Positions 1 to 9,775 of a DNA stretch of 64,000 bases are shown here, in pieces; the stretch's first letter is position 1; every line of letters begins with the position of its first letter. The notes below the pieces were generated by a model. That model worked only from the letters and a program-made list of their open reading frames with translations, was not told the origin of the DNA and made no database searches. This DNA comes from an uncultured Dysgonomonas sp. (lineage in GTDB: Bacteria > Bacteroidota > Bacteroidia > Bacteroidales > Dysgonomonadaceae), in the NCBI RefSeq assembly GCF_900079725.1, contig NZ_LT599032.1, forward strand, positions 1,296,871-1,360,870, given 5' to 3'. The translations under genes and the position numbers were made by a program.

Positions 1-1913
1 TAATCGTCAGAAACTTCTTTCAGCTTCGATACATTTGTCAGTAAAATAGACTGATAAGAAATAGCCACAGGAATAATGTGATTCAAAGCCAAATCTCCGA
101 GCACACGTGACTCTATCTGAATTTTCTTAGTATAAGTTTCCCATTTCACTTCGTTACGGGCATGCAGTTCTACCTCCGAAAGGATACCTGTAAATGTTTT
201 GATACTTTGTTTCGATGTATACGCATCATAGATCACGGGAACACTGGTTTCGCAATCCAACTTACGTTTCTTAGCTTCAGCCTTCCACTCATCACTATAA
301 CCATTTCCATTGAAACGGATAGGGCGTGATTCTTTGATGTATTTCTTCAACACTTCATACAAAGCTTCTTCTTTCGACTTACCTTTAGCTATAAGACCGT
401 CCACTTCTTCTTTAAACAGTCGGAGTTGTTCAGCAACAGATGCATTCAAAGCTGTCATAGCAGAAGCACAGTTTGCAGATGAACCTACCGCACGGAATTC
501 GAAACGGTTACCTGTAAAGGCAAACGGAGATGTACGGTTACGGTCGGTATTATCAAGAAGGATTTCAGGTATCTGACCTACACCAAGACTGATCTGCTTC
601 TTACTATCAACTACAATCGCGTCTTTTACTGCGCTCTTCTCAAATTTATCAAGTATATCGCTTACCTGTGAGCCAAGGAAAACAGATATGATAGCCGGAG
701 GTGCTTCGTTAGCTCCCAAACGGTGAGCATTTGTAGCAGAAGATATAGATGCTTTGAGCAATCCGTTATTCTTATGCACTGCCGCAAGAATATTCGCTAC
801 AAAAGTGATGAAGCGCAGGTTTTCCACCTGATCTTTACCTGGAGAAAGCAGATTGATACCTGTATCGGTACTTAGCGACCAGTTATTATGCTTACCCGAA
901 CCATTGATTCCCTTGAACGGTTTTTCGTGGAACAATATACGGAAGGCATGTTTGCGAGCCACTTTGTCCATTACGGACATCACCAGCAAGTTATGATCTA
1001 CAGCCAAATTACATTCTTCATATATAGGAGCCAACTCAAACTGGTTAGGTGCAACCTCGTTGTGGCGAGTCTTTACAGGAATACCCAAAGCATAAGCCTC
1101 ATACTCCAACTCCTCCATAAAGCGTTGTACACGCTCAGGTATAGAACCGAAATAGTGGTCTTCCAGCTGTTGGTTCTTAGCACTCTCGTGACTCATCAAT
1201 GTTCTTCCTGTCAGAGCCAGGTCAGGGCGAGCCATGAAAAGGTCTTCATCTACAAGGAAGTATTCTTGTTCCCAACCCAGATTGGATTGTATTTTCTTTA
1301 CGTCTTTATTAAAATAGTGAACTACTTCGGTCGCAGCCTTATCTACTGCCGCCAGCGCTTTCAACAACGGAGTTTTATAGTCGAGAGCCTCACCTGTATA
1401 AGAGATAAATATAGTAGGGATACACAATGTATTGCCAACAATAAATGCAGGAGAAGACGGATCCCATGCAGAGTATCCTCGAGCTTCGAATGTATTGCGA
1501 AGACCTCCCGACGGGAAGCTGGATGCATCCGGTTCCTGCTGCGCAAGAAGTTTACCTTCAAATTCTTCGATCAAACCACCCTGTCCGTCATGCTCTACGA
1601 AAGCATCATGCTTTTCGGCAGTTCCGTCTGTCAACGGATGAAACCAGTGAGTATAGTGAGTCACACCGTTTTCCAAAGCCCACATACGCATACCTGCAGC
1701 TACGTGCTCAGCAAGGTTACGATTTACAGATCCTCCTTTATCGATAGCATTATTCAGCGCTTTGAAAGTTTCTTTCGAAAGGTATTTGGTCATAGCTTTA
1801 CGATTGAAAACTTTCTCTCCATAATATTCCGATGTCTTCTTTCCGGGCTTTTCCACTTCTACCGGTTTTCTTTCCGAGGCCATCGCTACTGCTCTAAAAC
1901 GTAACTTTGTCAT
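1..1913 (-). CDS. glnN: Glutamine synthetase type III (GSIII), C-terminus cut by window edge
   Basis: It makes glutamine from glutamate, ammonia and ATP in the cytoplasm. The ATG at 1911-1913 opens a frame starting MTKLRFRAVAMASERKP that stays open to the window edge (about 637 of the roughly 730 residues usual for GSIII), so the C-terminus is missing. GSIII-type stretches are readable: FPSGGLRNTFEARGY, the active-site segment NEVAPNQFELAPIYEE, NGSGKHNNWS, and TNAHRLGANEAPPAIIS followed by DRNRTSPFAFTGNRFEFR. It starts 35 bases after the dapL stop, so it is probably transcribed with dapF-dapL. I see no promoter in that gap. The family is certain from sequence; the co-transcription is inferred. 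Confidence 0.96.
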   Translation of the reverse strand, partial: MTKLRFRAVAMASERKPVEVEKPGKKTSEYYGEKVFNRKAMTKYLSKETFKALNNAIDKGGSVNRNLAEHVAAGMRMWALENGVTHYTHWFHPLTDGTAEKHDAFVEHDGQGGLIEEFEGKLLAQQEPDASSFPSGGLRNTFEARGYSAWDPSSPAFIVGNTLCIPTIFISYTGEALDYKTPLLKALAAVDKAATEVVHYFNKDVKKIQSNLGWEQEYFLVDEDLFMARPDLALTGRTLMSHESAKNQQLEDHYFGSIPERVQRFMEELEYEAYALGIPVKTRHNEVAPNQFELAPIYEECNLAVDHNLLVMSVMDKVARKHAFRILFHEKPFKGINGSGKHNNWSLSTDTGINLLSPGKDQVENLRFITFVANILAAVHKNNGLLKASISSATNAHRLGANEAPPAIISVFLGSQVSDILDKFEKSAVKDAIVVDSKKQISLGVGQIPEILLDNTDRNRTSPFAFTGNRFEFRAVGSSANCASAMTALNASVAEQLRLFKEEVDGLIAKGKSKEEALYEVLKKYIKESRPIRFNGNGYSDEWKAEAKKRKLDCETSVPVIYDAYTSKQSIKTFTGILSEVELHARNEVKWETYTKKIQIESRVLGDLALNHIIPVAISYQSILLTNVSKLKEVSDD

Positions 1914-1948
1914 AAACTTATTTTTATTGAGTTATATATGATTTGATT

Positions 1949-3181
1949 TTAAATAGAAATCTTTTTGAGACGGCTCACCGCCTCTTTCGTATTCTCTAAT
2001 GTACCGAATGCCGTCAATCGCAGATAACCCTCTCCACTTGGGCCGAAACCAACACCGGGAGTACCTACTACATTCAACTCATTGAGCAGATAGTCGAAAA
2101 ATCCCCAGGACGTAATACCGTTCGGGGTTTTCACCCATATGTAAGGAGAATTTACTCCTCCATAAACTTTCAACCCTTGCTCGCTAAGCCCTTCGCGAAT
2201 TATCTTAGCATTATTCAGGTAATAATCGATCGTCTCCTTCACCTGCTTTTTACCCTCTACGGAATAACAGGCTTCGGCAGCACGTTGTATAATATATGGC
2301 ACACCATTAAACTTAGTAGTATGCCGTCTGTTCCACAATTTATTCAATGACACCTTTTCACCTGTTTTAGTATACCCCATCAGCGCTTTAGGCACGACAG
2401 TGTATGCACAGCGCGTACCTGTAAATCCGGCAGTTTTGGAAAAGCTGCGAAACTCGATAGCCACTTCCTTAGCACCTTCTATTTCGTAAATACTGTGAGG
2501 TACGTCACTTTCGGTTATGAAAGCTTCATAAGCACTATCGAATAGGATAAGCGCTTTATTGTTTAAAGCATAATCTACCCACACTTTCAGTTGATCCTTT
2601 GTCAGTGTAGTACCTGTCGGATTATTAGGATAGCATAGATATATAATGTCTACTTTTTCGGTTGGTAGAGAAGGTACAAAATCATTTTCTGCAGTGCAAG
2701 GAAGATATACAACCTTGCTCCATTTTCCATTCTCCTGCAAATCACCCGCACGACCAGCCATCACATTGGTATCCACATAAACCGGATATACAGGATCGGT
2801 AATGGCTACAATATTATCAAGTCCGAGAATATCTCCTATATTACCTGTATCACTTTTAGAACCATCACTGACAAATACTTCGTCTACAGAAATATCCAGT
2901 CCGCGCGCCTTATAATCATTTTCTACAATTGTATTTACAAGGAAGTCATAACCCTGCTCCGGCCCATATCCCCTGAATGTCGCGGCATCGGACATCTCGT
3001 CCACAGCTTTATGCATTGCTTCTATCGAAGCCTGCGGTAGAGGTTTTGTTACATCTCCGATACCTAGACGGATAATAGTTGCGTCGGGGTGTGCAGTTTT
3101 AAATTCGTTTACTTTGCGTGCAATATCCGAGAACAGGTAGCTTCCCGGGAGCTTTGTATAATTTTCGTTTACTAAAATCAT
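1949..3181 (-). CDS. dapL: LL-diaminopimelate aminotransferase
   Basis: A PLP-dependent class I aminotransferase that converts tetrahydrodipicolinate directly to LL-diaminopimelate, the short lysine/peptidoglycan route. The 410-residue protein begins [20 protein letters not shown], as DapL proteins do. An upstream TTG would add 31 residues unlike the family, so I chose the ATG at 3181. Visible motifs are CYPNNPTGT (about 183-191), LFDSAYEAF (213-221) and the PLP-lysine segment [12 protein letters not shown] with Lys249. The preceding gene, dapF, uses the LL-diaminopimelate product. The two genes lie about 100 bases apart on the same strand, which supports one lysine/cell-wall transcription unit. 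Confidence 0.95.
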   Translation of the reverse strand: MILVNENYTKLPGSYLFSDIARKVNEFKTAHPDATIIRLGIGDVTKPLPQASIEAMHKAVDEMSDAATFRGYGPEQGYDFLVNTIVENDYKARGLDISVDEVFVSDGSKSDTGNIGDILGLDNIVAITDPVYPVYVDTNVMAGRAGDLQENGKWSKVVYLPCTAENDFVPSLPTEKVDIIYLCYPNNPTGTTLTKDQLKVWVDYALNNKALILFDSAYEAFITESDVPHSIYEIEGAKEVAIEFRSFSKTAGFTGTRCAYTVVPKALMGYTKTGEKVSLNKLWNRRHTTKFNGVPYIIQRAAEACYSVEGKKQVKETIDYYLNNAKIIREGLSEQGLKVYGGVNSPYIWVKTPNGITSWGFFDYLLNELNVVGTPGVGFGPSGEGYLRLTAFGTLENTKEAVSRLKKISI

Positions 3182-3283
3182 CTTTCTAATTTGATAATGA
3201 GATAATATGCCAATGCAGGGCATACAATCAATCCGTTCCTTTTTTAATTTATTAATCAATTTCCATATTGGCAAATTGGCACA

Positions 3284-4126
3284 TCAGCCAATTAATTCAC
3301 CTTCGAATACAGTAACAGCTTCACCTGTCATATACACATGGTTATTAAGGGCATCCCACTCTATTTTGAGATCACCACCCAGTAAATGTATCGTTATATC
3401 CCTATCGCAATGATTATTCAATACAGCAGCCACAGCAGCTGCACATGCTCCGGTTCCGCAAGCTAAAGTCTCCCCGGCTCCACGCTCCCACACACGCATA
3501 TTTAATGTATTGCGATCTACCACTTCGATAAATTCCGTATTTGTCTTGCGCGGGAAGATAGGATTCTTCTCGAATTTAGGGCCTAATACAGGTAAGTCCA
3601 AATCTTTAATTCCTTTCATAAATATCACTGCGTGTGGATTCCCCATCGACACACACGATATTTTCCATATCTTACCGTCTATATCCAGAGGGTATTCCAA
3701 CACAGGTTCTTCTGCTACCTGTACAGGAATTAAAGTAGGAGCAAGTATAGGTTCACCCATATCCACTGTCACTTTACGTGCAATAGCATCCCCATCTTTT
3801 AATGTAATATATTTCACACCGGCTTTGGTCTCCAGCGTTATTTCTTTTTTATCGGTCAGTCCATTGTCATACACATATTTACCTACACAGCGCGAAGCAT
3901 TACCGCACATTTCAGCTTCCGAACCATCGGAATTGAACATCTGCATTCTAAAGTCGCATGTATCTGAGGGCAATATCAGCACTAATCCATCGGAACCAAT
4001 ACCAAAGTGACGGTTACTCAAGCGGACTGCCAACTCAGAAGGATTCTCTATTTGCTGAGTAAATCCATTCATATAAATATAGTCATTGCCGGCACCCTGC
4101 ATTTTGGTAAATTTCAATTTCTTCAT
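3284..4126 (-). CDS. dapF: Diaminopimelate epimerase
   Basis: Cofactor-free racemase that interconverts LL- and meso-diaminopimelate for lysine and peptidoglycan. The protein has 280 residues, normal for DapF. Both catalytic cysteines are present, Cys74 in MCGNASR and Cys223 in LACGTGACAAA, and the N-terminal KMQGAGNDYIY is typical. It is the first gene of the apparent dapF-dapL-glnN unit. The ATG at 4126 is the only start that gives the family N-terminus. Confidence 0.96.
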   Translation of the reverse strand: MKKLKFTKMQGAGNDYIYMNGFTQQIENPSELAVRLSNRHFGIGSDGLVLILPSDTCDFRMQMFNSDGSEAEMCGNASRCVGKYVYDNGLTDKKEITLETKAGVKYITLKDGDAIARKVTVDMGEPILAPTLIPVQVAEEPVLEYPLDIDGKIWKISCVSMGNPHAVIFMKGIKDLDLPVLGPKFEKNPIFPRKTNTEFIEVVDRNTLNMRVWERGAGETLACGTGACAAAVAAVLNNHCDRDITIHLLGGDLKIEWDALNNHVYMTGEAVTVFEGELIG

Positions 4127-4616
4127 CCTCTATTCCGTCCTCTTTTTGAGTGTTATATTATTTCTATTTTCAAGACGCAAATTTCGTACAAATTATTCGA
4201 TTTCGCAAGAATTTTGTATCATTTTTTCATTTTTAATAAAATAAAAAATCTTTTTGACTTGTTAATTTTCAAAATAACAATCATAAAGACAGAACGCAAG
4301 ACCAAATGATTTACAAATGTCACACCTTTCTTCAATTAGACACCTTTAATCCATATTTTCACTATTTATTTGAGCAAAATATTTCTTTTAAACACCTTAT
4401 AATATCCAACATCGAAAACCCCTTACACAAACTCCATGTTTCAGGGCGAAATATCAAGAAAAGATTTCCTATTCCATATAAAATACCCATCTTTGTGTTT
4501 TCAAAGTCCAGATTGTAGATTTTGAAAAAATAATAACCTAAAACAACGTGTAGCCTGCACCTTTTACAGAACGCTCAGACTACCACATTAATTATCGGAT
4601 AATAGCGGATAGACTC
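4127..4616. other. AT-rich divergent intergenic region
   Basis: About 490 bases between the divergent dapF and GT87 genes. It is very AT-rich. Small open frames here have no recognisable content. Besides the candidate dapF promoter there is a weak -7-like CATCTTTG at about 4490-4497 facing the glycosyltransferase. I see no repeat or RNA structure. Confidence 0.4.
4178..4209 (-). promoter_or_regulatory. Candidate promoter for dapF
   Basis: Read on the minus strand, a -7-like GAAATTTG (one mismatch to TAnnTTTG) lies 20 bases from a TTG-type -33 element (CTTG). It sits about 50 bases upstream of the dapF ATG. The match is imperfect, so this is tentative. Confidence 0.35.
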
Positions 4617-5824
4617 ATGAGCTCTATTGTTAAATTTTTCAGAAAGCCTGTGTTTTCTGACAAGAGATTTCTCCTATTCATATGGATACTCTTACCTGTT
4701 ATCGGCGCACTAAAAGCAAGCCGAATCCACAATAACTATCGGATATTCAAGGGGGTATTCTACCACACCATAGAGCAAACCAACCTCTACACATCATACC
4801 CTGCCGAGCATCATGATGTAAATCATTACGGCCCTCTTTTCAGCATGGTCATAGCTCCTTTTGCCCTCCTACCGGATAGACTCGGTATATTATTCTGGGA
4901 TATAGCGATGAGCCTTTGCCTATTCGTAGCAATCTACTATCTGAATATACCCTGGAAAAAGAAATATTTATTCTATTACATCATTGCAATCCAACTATAT
5001 GTTTGCGTAATGAACAGCCAGACCAACGGACTGATAGCCGCACTCATCATCGGGAGTCTTATATGCATACGCAAAGAAAAAGACATATGGGCGGCATGCT
5101 TTATCGTATTCGGAACATTTATAAAACTTTACGGGATCGTAGGGCTCAGTTTCTTCTTTTTTTCGAAACACAAAGGAAAACTTATAGGATACATGATTAT
5201 GTGGGCCGCTATATTCTTCGTTCTGCCAATGACTATTTCATCTCCTGAATTTATTGTACAAAGCTATCAGGACTGGTACCTCTGCCTTGTAGATAAAAAC
5301 ATTGAGAATATCACCAATTTTTCTCAAGATATTTCAGCAATCGGGCTGATAAGACGGGTTTTCAATATCCTTGATGCATCCGCATTATACATCATAGCTC
5401 CGGGACTCATGCTATTTGCCATACAATACATCAAGCCGGAACGCTACAGACAATCAACATACCAGTTAGGGATATTAGCATCTACATTATTTTTGTCCTG
5501 CTTTTCAGTACCGGCTCCGAGTCGGAAACATACATCATAGCCATGACCGCGCTTGCCATCTGGTACAGTATACAGAAGTACCCGAACAGCAAATGGGTCA
5601 TCGGATTATTATTATTCACCATATTCTGGACATGGATAACCTCGTCTCATATATTCCCTAAAAGCATACACACCGGAGTTTTCAAACGATACTCCCTAAA
5701 AGTTATACCAAATTTAGCCGTATGGCTTATACTCGTATATCAATTAGTCACATCACGGGGCATAATAAAACAATTCGATCCGAACGATTACACCAAAGAA
5801 GAAAGAATAAAAGAAAGTATATAA
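4617..5824 (+). pseudogene. GT87/DUF2029-type membrane glycosyltransferase, frameshifted
   Basis: A multi-spanning membrane protein resembling family 87 polyprenyl-phosphate-dependent mannosyltransferases (DUF2029). These usually move a sugar onto an envelope glycan or glycolipid; the substrate here is unknown. Frame one (4617-5540) runs through many hydrophobic helices and a conserved-looking HYGPLFSMVIAPFALLP segment near residue 65, then ends out of character in PAPSRKHTS. The expected continuation, FSTGSESETYIIAMTALAIWY, is present in another frame from about 5504 and ends at 5824. One extra T in the T4 run at 5502-5505 would restore a single frame of about 402 residues. It may be a sequencing error, a pseudogene or a slippage site. 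It is convergent with asnB and shares its terminator. Confidence 0.75.
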
Positions 5825-5827
5825 AAG

Positions 5828-5859
5828 AAAAGCAGAGAAATGTATGTTTCTCTGCTTTT
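5828..5859. terminator. Bidirectional terminator between GT87 gene and asnB
   Basis: A perfect 13-bp stem (5828-5840 with 5847-5859) closes a 6-base loop. The arms start with A4 and end with T4, so it can work for both convergent genes. Confidence 0.85.
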
Positions 5860-5881
5860 ATATTTTTATGTACCGCAATAT

Positions 5882-7549
5882 TTACTCATAAGCCTCGGAA
5901 TGCACAGCTTTTACTGCGCGACCAGACGGGTCTACCCTATTCTTAAACGAAGCATCCCACTCCAAAGCCGTAGCCGTGCTACATGCTACAGATGGCACCG
6001 ACGGTACTGTATGAGCTGCAGACGCCGAAGGAAAATGCTCTTCGAACATTGTACGATACCAATACTCCTCTTTCGACATTGGCGGATTGATAGGAAAACG
6101 CTCTGCAGCATGTTCCATTTGACGATCACTTACTTTTTTGTCCGCAACCTCGCGCAATGTATCTATCCAGTTATACCCTACACCATCGGAAAATTGCTCT
6201 TTTTGCCGCCATGCAACACTGGCTGGCAAATAATCTTCAAAAGCCTTCCGGAGTATATGCTTTTCTATTTTTCCATTACCACACATTTTATCCTGAGGGT
6301 TCAGGCGCATAGCCACATCCATAAATTCCTTATCCAAAAAAGGCACACGCCCTTCTACCCCCCATGCCGCCAATGATTTGTTTGCACGCAAACAATCGTA
6401 TAAATGAAGCCTGTCCAGCTTACGAACCGTCTCTTCATGCAATGCCTTTGCATCCGGCGCCTTATGAAAATAAAGGTAACCACCGAAAAGCTCATCCGAA
6501 CCTTCGCCTGATAACACCATTTTCACTCCCATAGACTTTATAAAACGAGCCAATAAATACATCGGAGTAGATGCCCGTACCGTTGTCACATCATATGTCT
6601 CGATATGATAAATCACATCACTCAGCGCATCTATAGCCTCCTCTACCGTAAAATTAATTTCATGATGAACTGTACCTATATACTCCGCCACCTTACGGGC
6701 AGCAATCAAATCCGGAGCATCCTTAAGCCCTACAGCAAAAGAATGAAGCTGTGGCCACCATGCCTCCGTTTTATTATCATCCTCTATACGTCGTGCCGCA
6801 TAACGCTTTGCCACTGCCGATATAATAGACGAATCCAGTCCACCGGAAAGCAAGACCCCATAAGGAACATCGGACATCAACTGGCGATGCACAGCCGCCT
6901 CCAAAGATATTCTCAATTCTTCAACATCCGATTTATTATCTTTCACGTTATCATACTCCATCCAGTCGCGCTTATACCACTGCTTAAGAGCGGTACCATC
7001 TCCACTAAAGATATAATGCCCGGGCAAAAATTCCTGAATATTAGGACAAACGCCCTCCAGCGCTTTCAACTCACTGGCTACATAAAATTGCCCGTAATCA
7101 TCATACCCCATATATAAAGGGATAATACCCATATGATCGCGACCGATCAATATAAGATCTTTTTCGACATCATAGAGGGCAAATGCAAATATACCGTTCA
7201 GATCCTCGAACAAATCCGCTCCTTTATCTTTATACAGAGCAAGGATTACTTCACAATCGGAATGAGTAAGAAACTCATAATCAGAATACCGGTTTCTTAT
7301 CTCTTTATGATTATATATTTCGCCATTAACAGCTAATACCAGTTTTTTATCTTTACTATACAGGGGTTGCTTCCCCGAATCAACACCCACAATGGAAAGC
7401 CTTTCATGAGCGAGGATAGATTTACTACCACAATACACCCCCGACCAATCGGGACCACGATGACGAATCTTCTTTGCCATGCGAAGCACCTGGCCACGAA
7501 GCACATCTATATTTTGGGTTAAATCAAATACACCTACAAATCCACACAT
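5882..7549 (-). CDS. asnB: Asparagine synthase B, glutamine-hydrolysing
   Basis: It makes asparagine from aspartate, ATP and glutamine in the cytoplasm. The 555 residues match the length of enterobacterial AsnB. The N-terminal glutaminase domain has nucleophile Cys2 (MCGFVGVF), RHRGPDWSG near residue 31 and NGEIYNH near 75. The synthetase domain carries the pyrophosphate loop GVLLSGGLDSSI and the SGEGSDELFGGY segment. Cys2 at the very N-terminus fixes the start. A full promoter lies 50-80 bases upstream. Confidence 0.96.
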   Translation of the reverse strand: MCGFVGVFDLTQNIDVLRGQVLRMAKKIRHRGPDWSGVYCGSKSILAHERLSIVGVDSGKQPLYSKDKKLVLAVNGEIYNHKEIRNRYSDYEFLTHSDCEVILALYKDKGADLFEDLNGIFAFALYDVEKDLILIGRDHMGIIPLYMGYDDYGQFYVASELKALEGVCPNIQEFLPGHYIFSGDGTALKQWYKRDWMEYDNVKDNKSDVEELRISLEAAVHRQLMSDVPYGVLLSGGLDSSIISAVAKRYAARRIEDDNKTEAWWPQLHSFAVGLKDAPDLIAARKVAEYIGTVHHEINFTVEEAIDALSDVIYHIETYDVTTVRASTPMYLLARFIKSMGVKMVLSGEGSDELFGGYLYFHKAPDAKALHEETVRKLDRLHLYDCLRANKSLAAWGVEGRVPFLDKEFMDVAMRLNPQDKMCGNGKIEKHILRKAFEDYLPASVAWRQKEQFSDGVGYNWIDTLREVADKKVSDRQMEHAAERFPINPPMSKEEYWYRTMFEEHFPSASAAHTVPSVPSVACSTATALEWDASFKNRVDPSGRAVKAVHSEAYE

Positions 7550-7598
7550 ATATTTATAATTATTTTTTTAGTTAGTTTTATATTTTGCCACAGTTCGG

Positions 7599-7629
7599 CA
7601 AATTTATATCATTTTATTCTCAATTCAAA
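7599..7629 (-). promoter_or_regulatory. Promoter of asnB (Bacteroidetes housekeeping type)
   Basis: On the minus strand a -33 TTTG (7626-7629) and a -7 TAAATTTG (7599-7606) are separated by 19 bases, a full match to the Bacteroidetes sigma-70 consensus. Transcription would start near 7592, giving a leader of about 43 bases. Confidence 0.75.
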
Positions 7630-7768
7630 ATATAAAACATAATTATAACACATTTTGTTTATATTTTATTTCAAATTGTCAATACGCAATAAAAATATAA
7701 CAAATTCGTTACAATCACTCATACACACCATTTAACTATGATAAATTCATTCAAGAAAAAATTATATA

Positions 7769-7776
7769 TATCTTTG
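7769..7776 (+). promoter_or_regulatory. Candidate -7 element for the 7809 lipoprotein gene
   Basis: TATCTTTG matches TAnnTTTG exactly and lies 33 bases before the ATG at 7809. No TTTG is found at the right distance upstream. Confidence 0.5.
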
Positions 7777-7808
7777 CAGAAACATTTTACAAAACAAACC
7801 TTTGACAG

Positions 7809-8333
7809 ATGAACAAAAATAACATCTACCTCACACTGCTCATCATTATCACCAGCATCTGCTTTTATTCATGCGGTGATGATTACGAACCCAAACCTTC
7901 TGCATCGTTAGACGGCGAATGGCTCAATGAGAAACGCGTACTAAAATCCAACGACCCTACTGTGGATGAACGCGTTAACAGTATGTTTGTAAGAGATGCA
8001 GAACTACTGGAGATAAGAAGAGTTTTCGATGTAGATGAAAATAATCCGAACATGGGGGCTATATCCACATTAGCCATAAACCCACAAAACGGCACCTATG
8101 CAAGAAATAGGAAAAGCTCATACACAGCAAAAGGCGACAGTATATTTATCGTAGACGGGATATTAGGTTACATGTCGGGTACGAATATGATAACAGGCCG
8201 AAAACTTACCACCATATCCAAAGTAGACAAACAGGCAATCAAAGCCATTATAACCGAAATAGGCGGTGATATAAACATACCGATGCTGGACGACATAGAA
8301 GGCACCCTCACGATTATAGATAATAAGGAATAA
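7809..8333 (+). CDS. Hypothetical lipoprotein
   Basis: A 174-residue protein that I do not recognise. Its N-terminus is a hydrophobic signal peptide ending in a lipobox (FYSC, Cys22) followed by GDD, so it is probably a lipoprotein facing the periplasm or surface. The mature part has short alternating segments (LDGEW, SIFIVDGI, EGTLTIID) suggestive of a small beta-rich fold, which is inference only. It stands alone with its own -7 element and no related neighbours. Confidence 0.8.
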   Translation: MNKNNIYLTLLIIITSICFYSCGDDYEPKPSASLDGEWLNEKRVLKSNDPTVDERVNSMFVRDAELLEIRRVFDVDENNPNMGAISTLAINPQNGTYARNRKSSYTAKGDSIFIVDGILGYMSGTNMITGRKLTTISKVDKQAIKAIITEIGGDINIPMLDDIEGTLTIIDNKE

Positions 8334-8348
8334 TATCGCATAAAAAAA

Positions 8349-8380
8349 TTTGAATATTTCACAATATTTCATTACTTTTG
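8349..8380 (+). promoter_or_regulatory. Promoter of rplU-rpmA
   Basis: TTTG (8349-8352), a 20-base spacer and TACTTTTG (8373-8380) match the Bacteroidetes promoter consensus fully. Transcription should start near 8387, leaving a leader of about 75 bases before rplU. Confidence 0.75.
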
Positions 8381-8386
8381 TCACCC

Positions 8387-8461
8387 GATTGCTAATAGGC
8401 TAACAAGAAACCTGTGTAAACCGGTTCGCCTCAGGCATATAACCTGTAAATATAAAAACAG
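8387..8461 (+). promoter_or_regulatory. Possible structured leader of rplU
   Basis: The short 5' leader holds CCTG (8411-8414), CAGG (8432-8435) and a second CCTG (8443-8446). CAGG can pair with either CCTG, giving two exclusive small hairpins, and AACCTGTxTAAA-like text occurs twice. This could be an autoregulatory leader for L21, but the stems are short and I know no matching family. Confidence 0.3.
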
Positions 8462-8773
8462 ATGTACGTTATCGTAGATATTCAGGGACAACAAATGAAG
8501 GTTGAAGTAGACCAAAAGTTGTTCGTTCACAGAATCAACGCAGAAAATGGCTCTAAAGTAGAGTTCGAAAAAGTATTATTAGTTGACAAAGATGGTGCTG
8601 TAACTGTAGGTGCTCCTACTGTAGAAGGCGCTAAAGTGGTAGTAGAAGTAATATCTCAGGCAAAAGGAGACAAAGTGCTTATATTCCACAAGAAAAGAAG
8701 AAAAGGATACCGTAAATTGAACGGTCACCGTCAACAATTTTCAGAAGTTGTAGTTAAAGAAATTATTGCTTAA
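8462..8773 (+). CDS. rplU: 50S ribosomal protein L21
   Basis: A 103-residue ribosomal protein of the large subunit, normal length. It has the L21 opening [18 protein letters not shown] and the basic C-terminal segment [16 protein letters not shown] that contacts 23S rRNA. It is followed after 19 bases by rpmA, the usual pairing. Expression should come from the promoter at 8349-8380. Confidence 0.98.
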   Translation: MYVIVDIQGQQMKVEVDQKLFVHRINAENGSKVEFEKVLLVDKDGAVTVGAPTVEGAKVVVEVISQAKGDKVLIFHKKRRKGYRKLNGHRQQFSEVVVKEIIA

Positions 8774-8792
8774 TCAGTAAAAACAGAAGAAA

Positions 8793-9056
8793 ATGGCACA
8801 CAAGAAAGGTGTAGGTAGTTCGAAAAACGGCCGTGAATCGGAAAGTAAACGATTAGGCGTTAAAGCATTCGGCGGAGAAATAGTAAAAGCCGGAAACATT
8901 ATAGTTCGTCAGAGAGGTACAACTCATCACCCTGGTGAAAATGTAGGTATCGGAAAAGATCATACTTTGTTTGCATTAACAGACGGAGTAGTATCATTCC
9001 GTAAAAAGAAAAACGATAGATCTTATGTTTCTGTACTTCCTAAGGCAGAAGCTTAA
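8793..9056 (+). CDS. rpmA: 50S ribosomal protein L27
   Basis: An 87-residue large-subunit protein whose N-terminal tail reaches the peptidyl-transferase centre. It starts [20 protein letters not shown] directly; there is no cleavable Firmicutes-type extension. [20 protein letters not shown] is characteristic. It is the second gene of the rplU-rpmA operon and is closed by a strong terminator at 9082. Confidence 0.98.
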   Translation: MAHKKGVGSSKNGRESESKRLGVKAFGGEIVKAGNIIVRQRGTTHHPGENVGIGKDHTLFALTDGVVSFRKKKNDRSYVSVLPKAEA

Positions 9057-9081
9057 AATATAGTTTAAACGGTATAAAGAG

Positions 9082-9111
9082 AGCAGATTGATTATTCAGT
9101 CTGCTTTTTTT
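9082..9111 (+). terminator. Terminator of rplU-rpmA
   Basis: A 10-bp stem with one G-U pair (AGCAGATTGA with TCAGTCTGCT) and a 4-base loop is followed by seven T residues. Confidence 0.85.
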
Positions 9112-9201
9112 ATTTAGAGTATCGTGCATAAATGCAAAGAATTACCATCTTCTACTCATAAGTAAGTAGTTTTGCCTATAAATTTCATTATTTTTCGGTA
9201 T

Positions 9202-9232
9202 TGCCCCACTCCGATATATCCTGTTTCTTTGC
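9202..9232 (+). promoter_or_regulatory. Candidate promoter of the flavodoxin gene
   Basis: TTG (9202-9204), 20 bases, then TTTCTTTG (9225-9232), one mismatch to TAnnTTTG. It lies 28 bases before the flavodoxin ATG. Confidence 0.45.
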
Positions 9233-9259
9233 ATTACTAAATTATAATTCATTTACAAT

Positions 9260-9760
9260 ATGTCTAAGATTGGAATATATTACGGCTCTACAACCGGAAA
9301 CACACAAGATGTTGCAGAAGAAATTGCAAAAAAACTAAATGTAGATAAAGCTGATTTACACGACGTATCTAAAGCGGATACGAACTATGCGGCTTATGAC
9401 GTTCTTTTGTTCGGATCACCTACATTAGGTCTTGGAGATTTGCAAGACGACTGGGAATACTATATCGACAAGGTGAAAGCCACTGACCTGAGTGGTAAGA
9501 AAGTTGCTCTTTTTGGTTGCGGTGATTCTTCATCATATAGCGATACATTCGGAGATGCAGTAGGTAAAATATATGAAGCGATAAAAGACAAAGGCTGCGA
9601 ATTTATCGGGCAGGTAAGCACAGAAGGTTACACTTACGACAGTTCGGAAGCTGTAGTAAACGGCCAGTTTGTAGGCCTATTAATAGACAATGATAACGAA
9701 TCGAGCCTGACAGACCAACGTATTGCGCTCTGGACTGAAGATTTGAAAAAGGTAATTTAA
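9260..9760 (+). CDS. fldA: Flavodoxin (long-chain type)
   Basis: A 166-residue FMN electron carrier in the cytoplasm. The FMN phosphate loop is GSTTGNTQDVAEEIA (about 9-23). The isoalloxazine-binding loops SPTLGLGDLQDDW and FGCGDSSSYSDTFGDA are present. Long-chain flavodoxins replace ferredoxin as partners of pyruvate:ferredoxin oxidoreductase, and nifJ lies in this window at 22-25.6 kb, so that role is plausible. The next gene, DUF2023, starts 15 bases downstream, a common Bacteroidetes pairing. Confidence 0.95.
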   Translation: MSKIGIYYGSTTGNTQDVAEEIAKKLNVDKADLHDVSKADTNYAAYDVLLFGSPTLGLGDLQDDWEYYIDKVKATDLSGKKVALFGCGDSSSYSDTFGDAVGKIYEAIKDKGCEFIGQVSTEGYTYDSSEAVVNGQFVGLLIDNDNESSLTDQRIALWTEDLKKVI

Positions 9761-9775
9761 TAAACCAACCGATTT

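Noticed and set aside
888-1904. A 338-codon open frame on the plus strand
   Set aside because: It is the antisense of glnN, whose minus-strand frame gives an unmistakable family sequence. The plus-strand translation is cysteine- and serine-rich and matches nothing.
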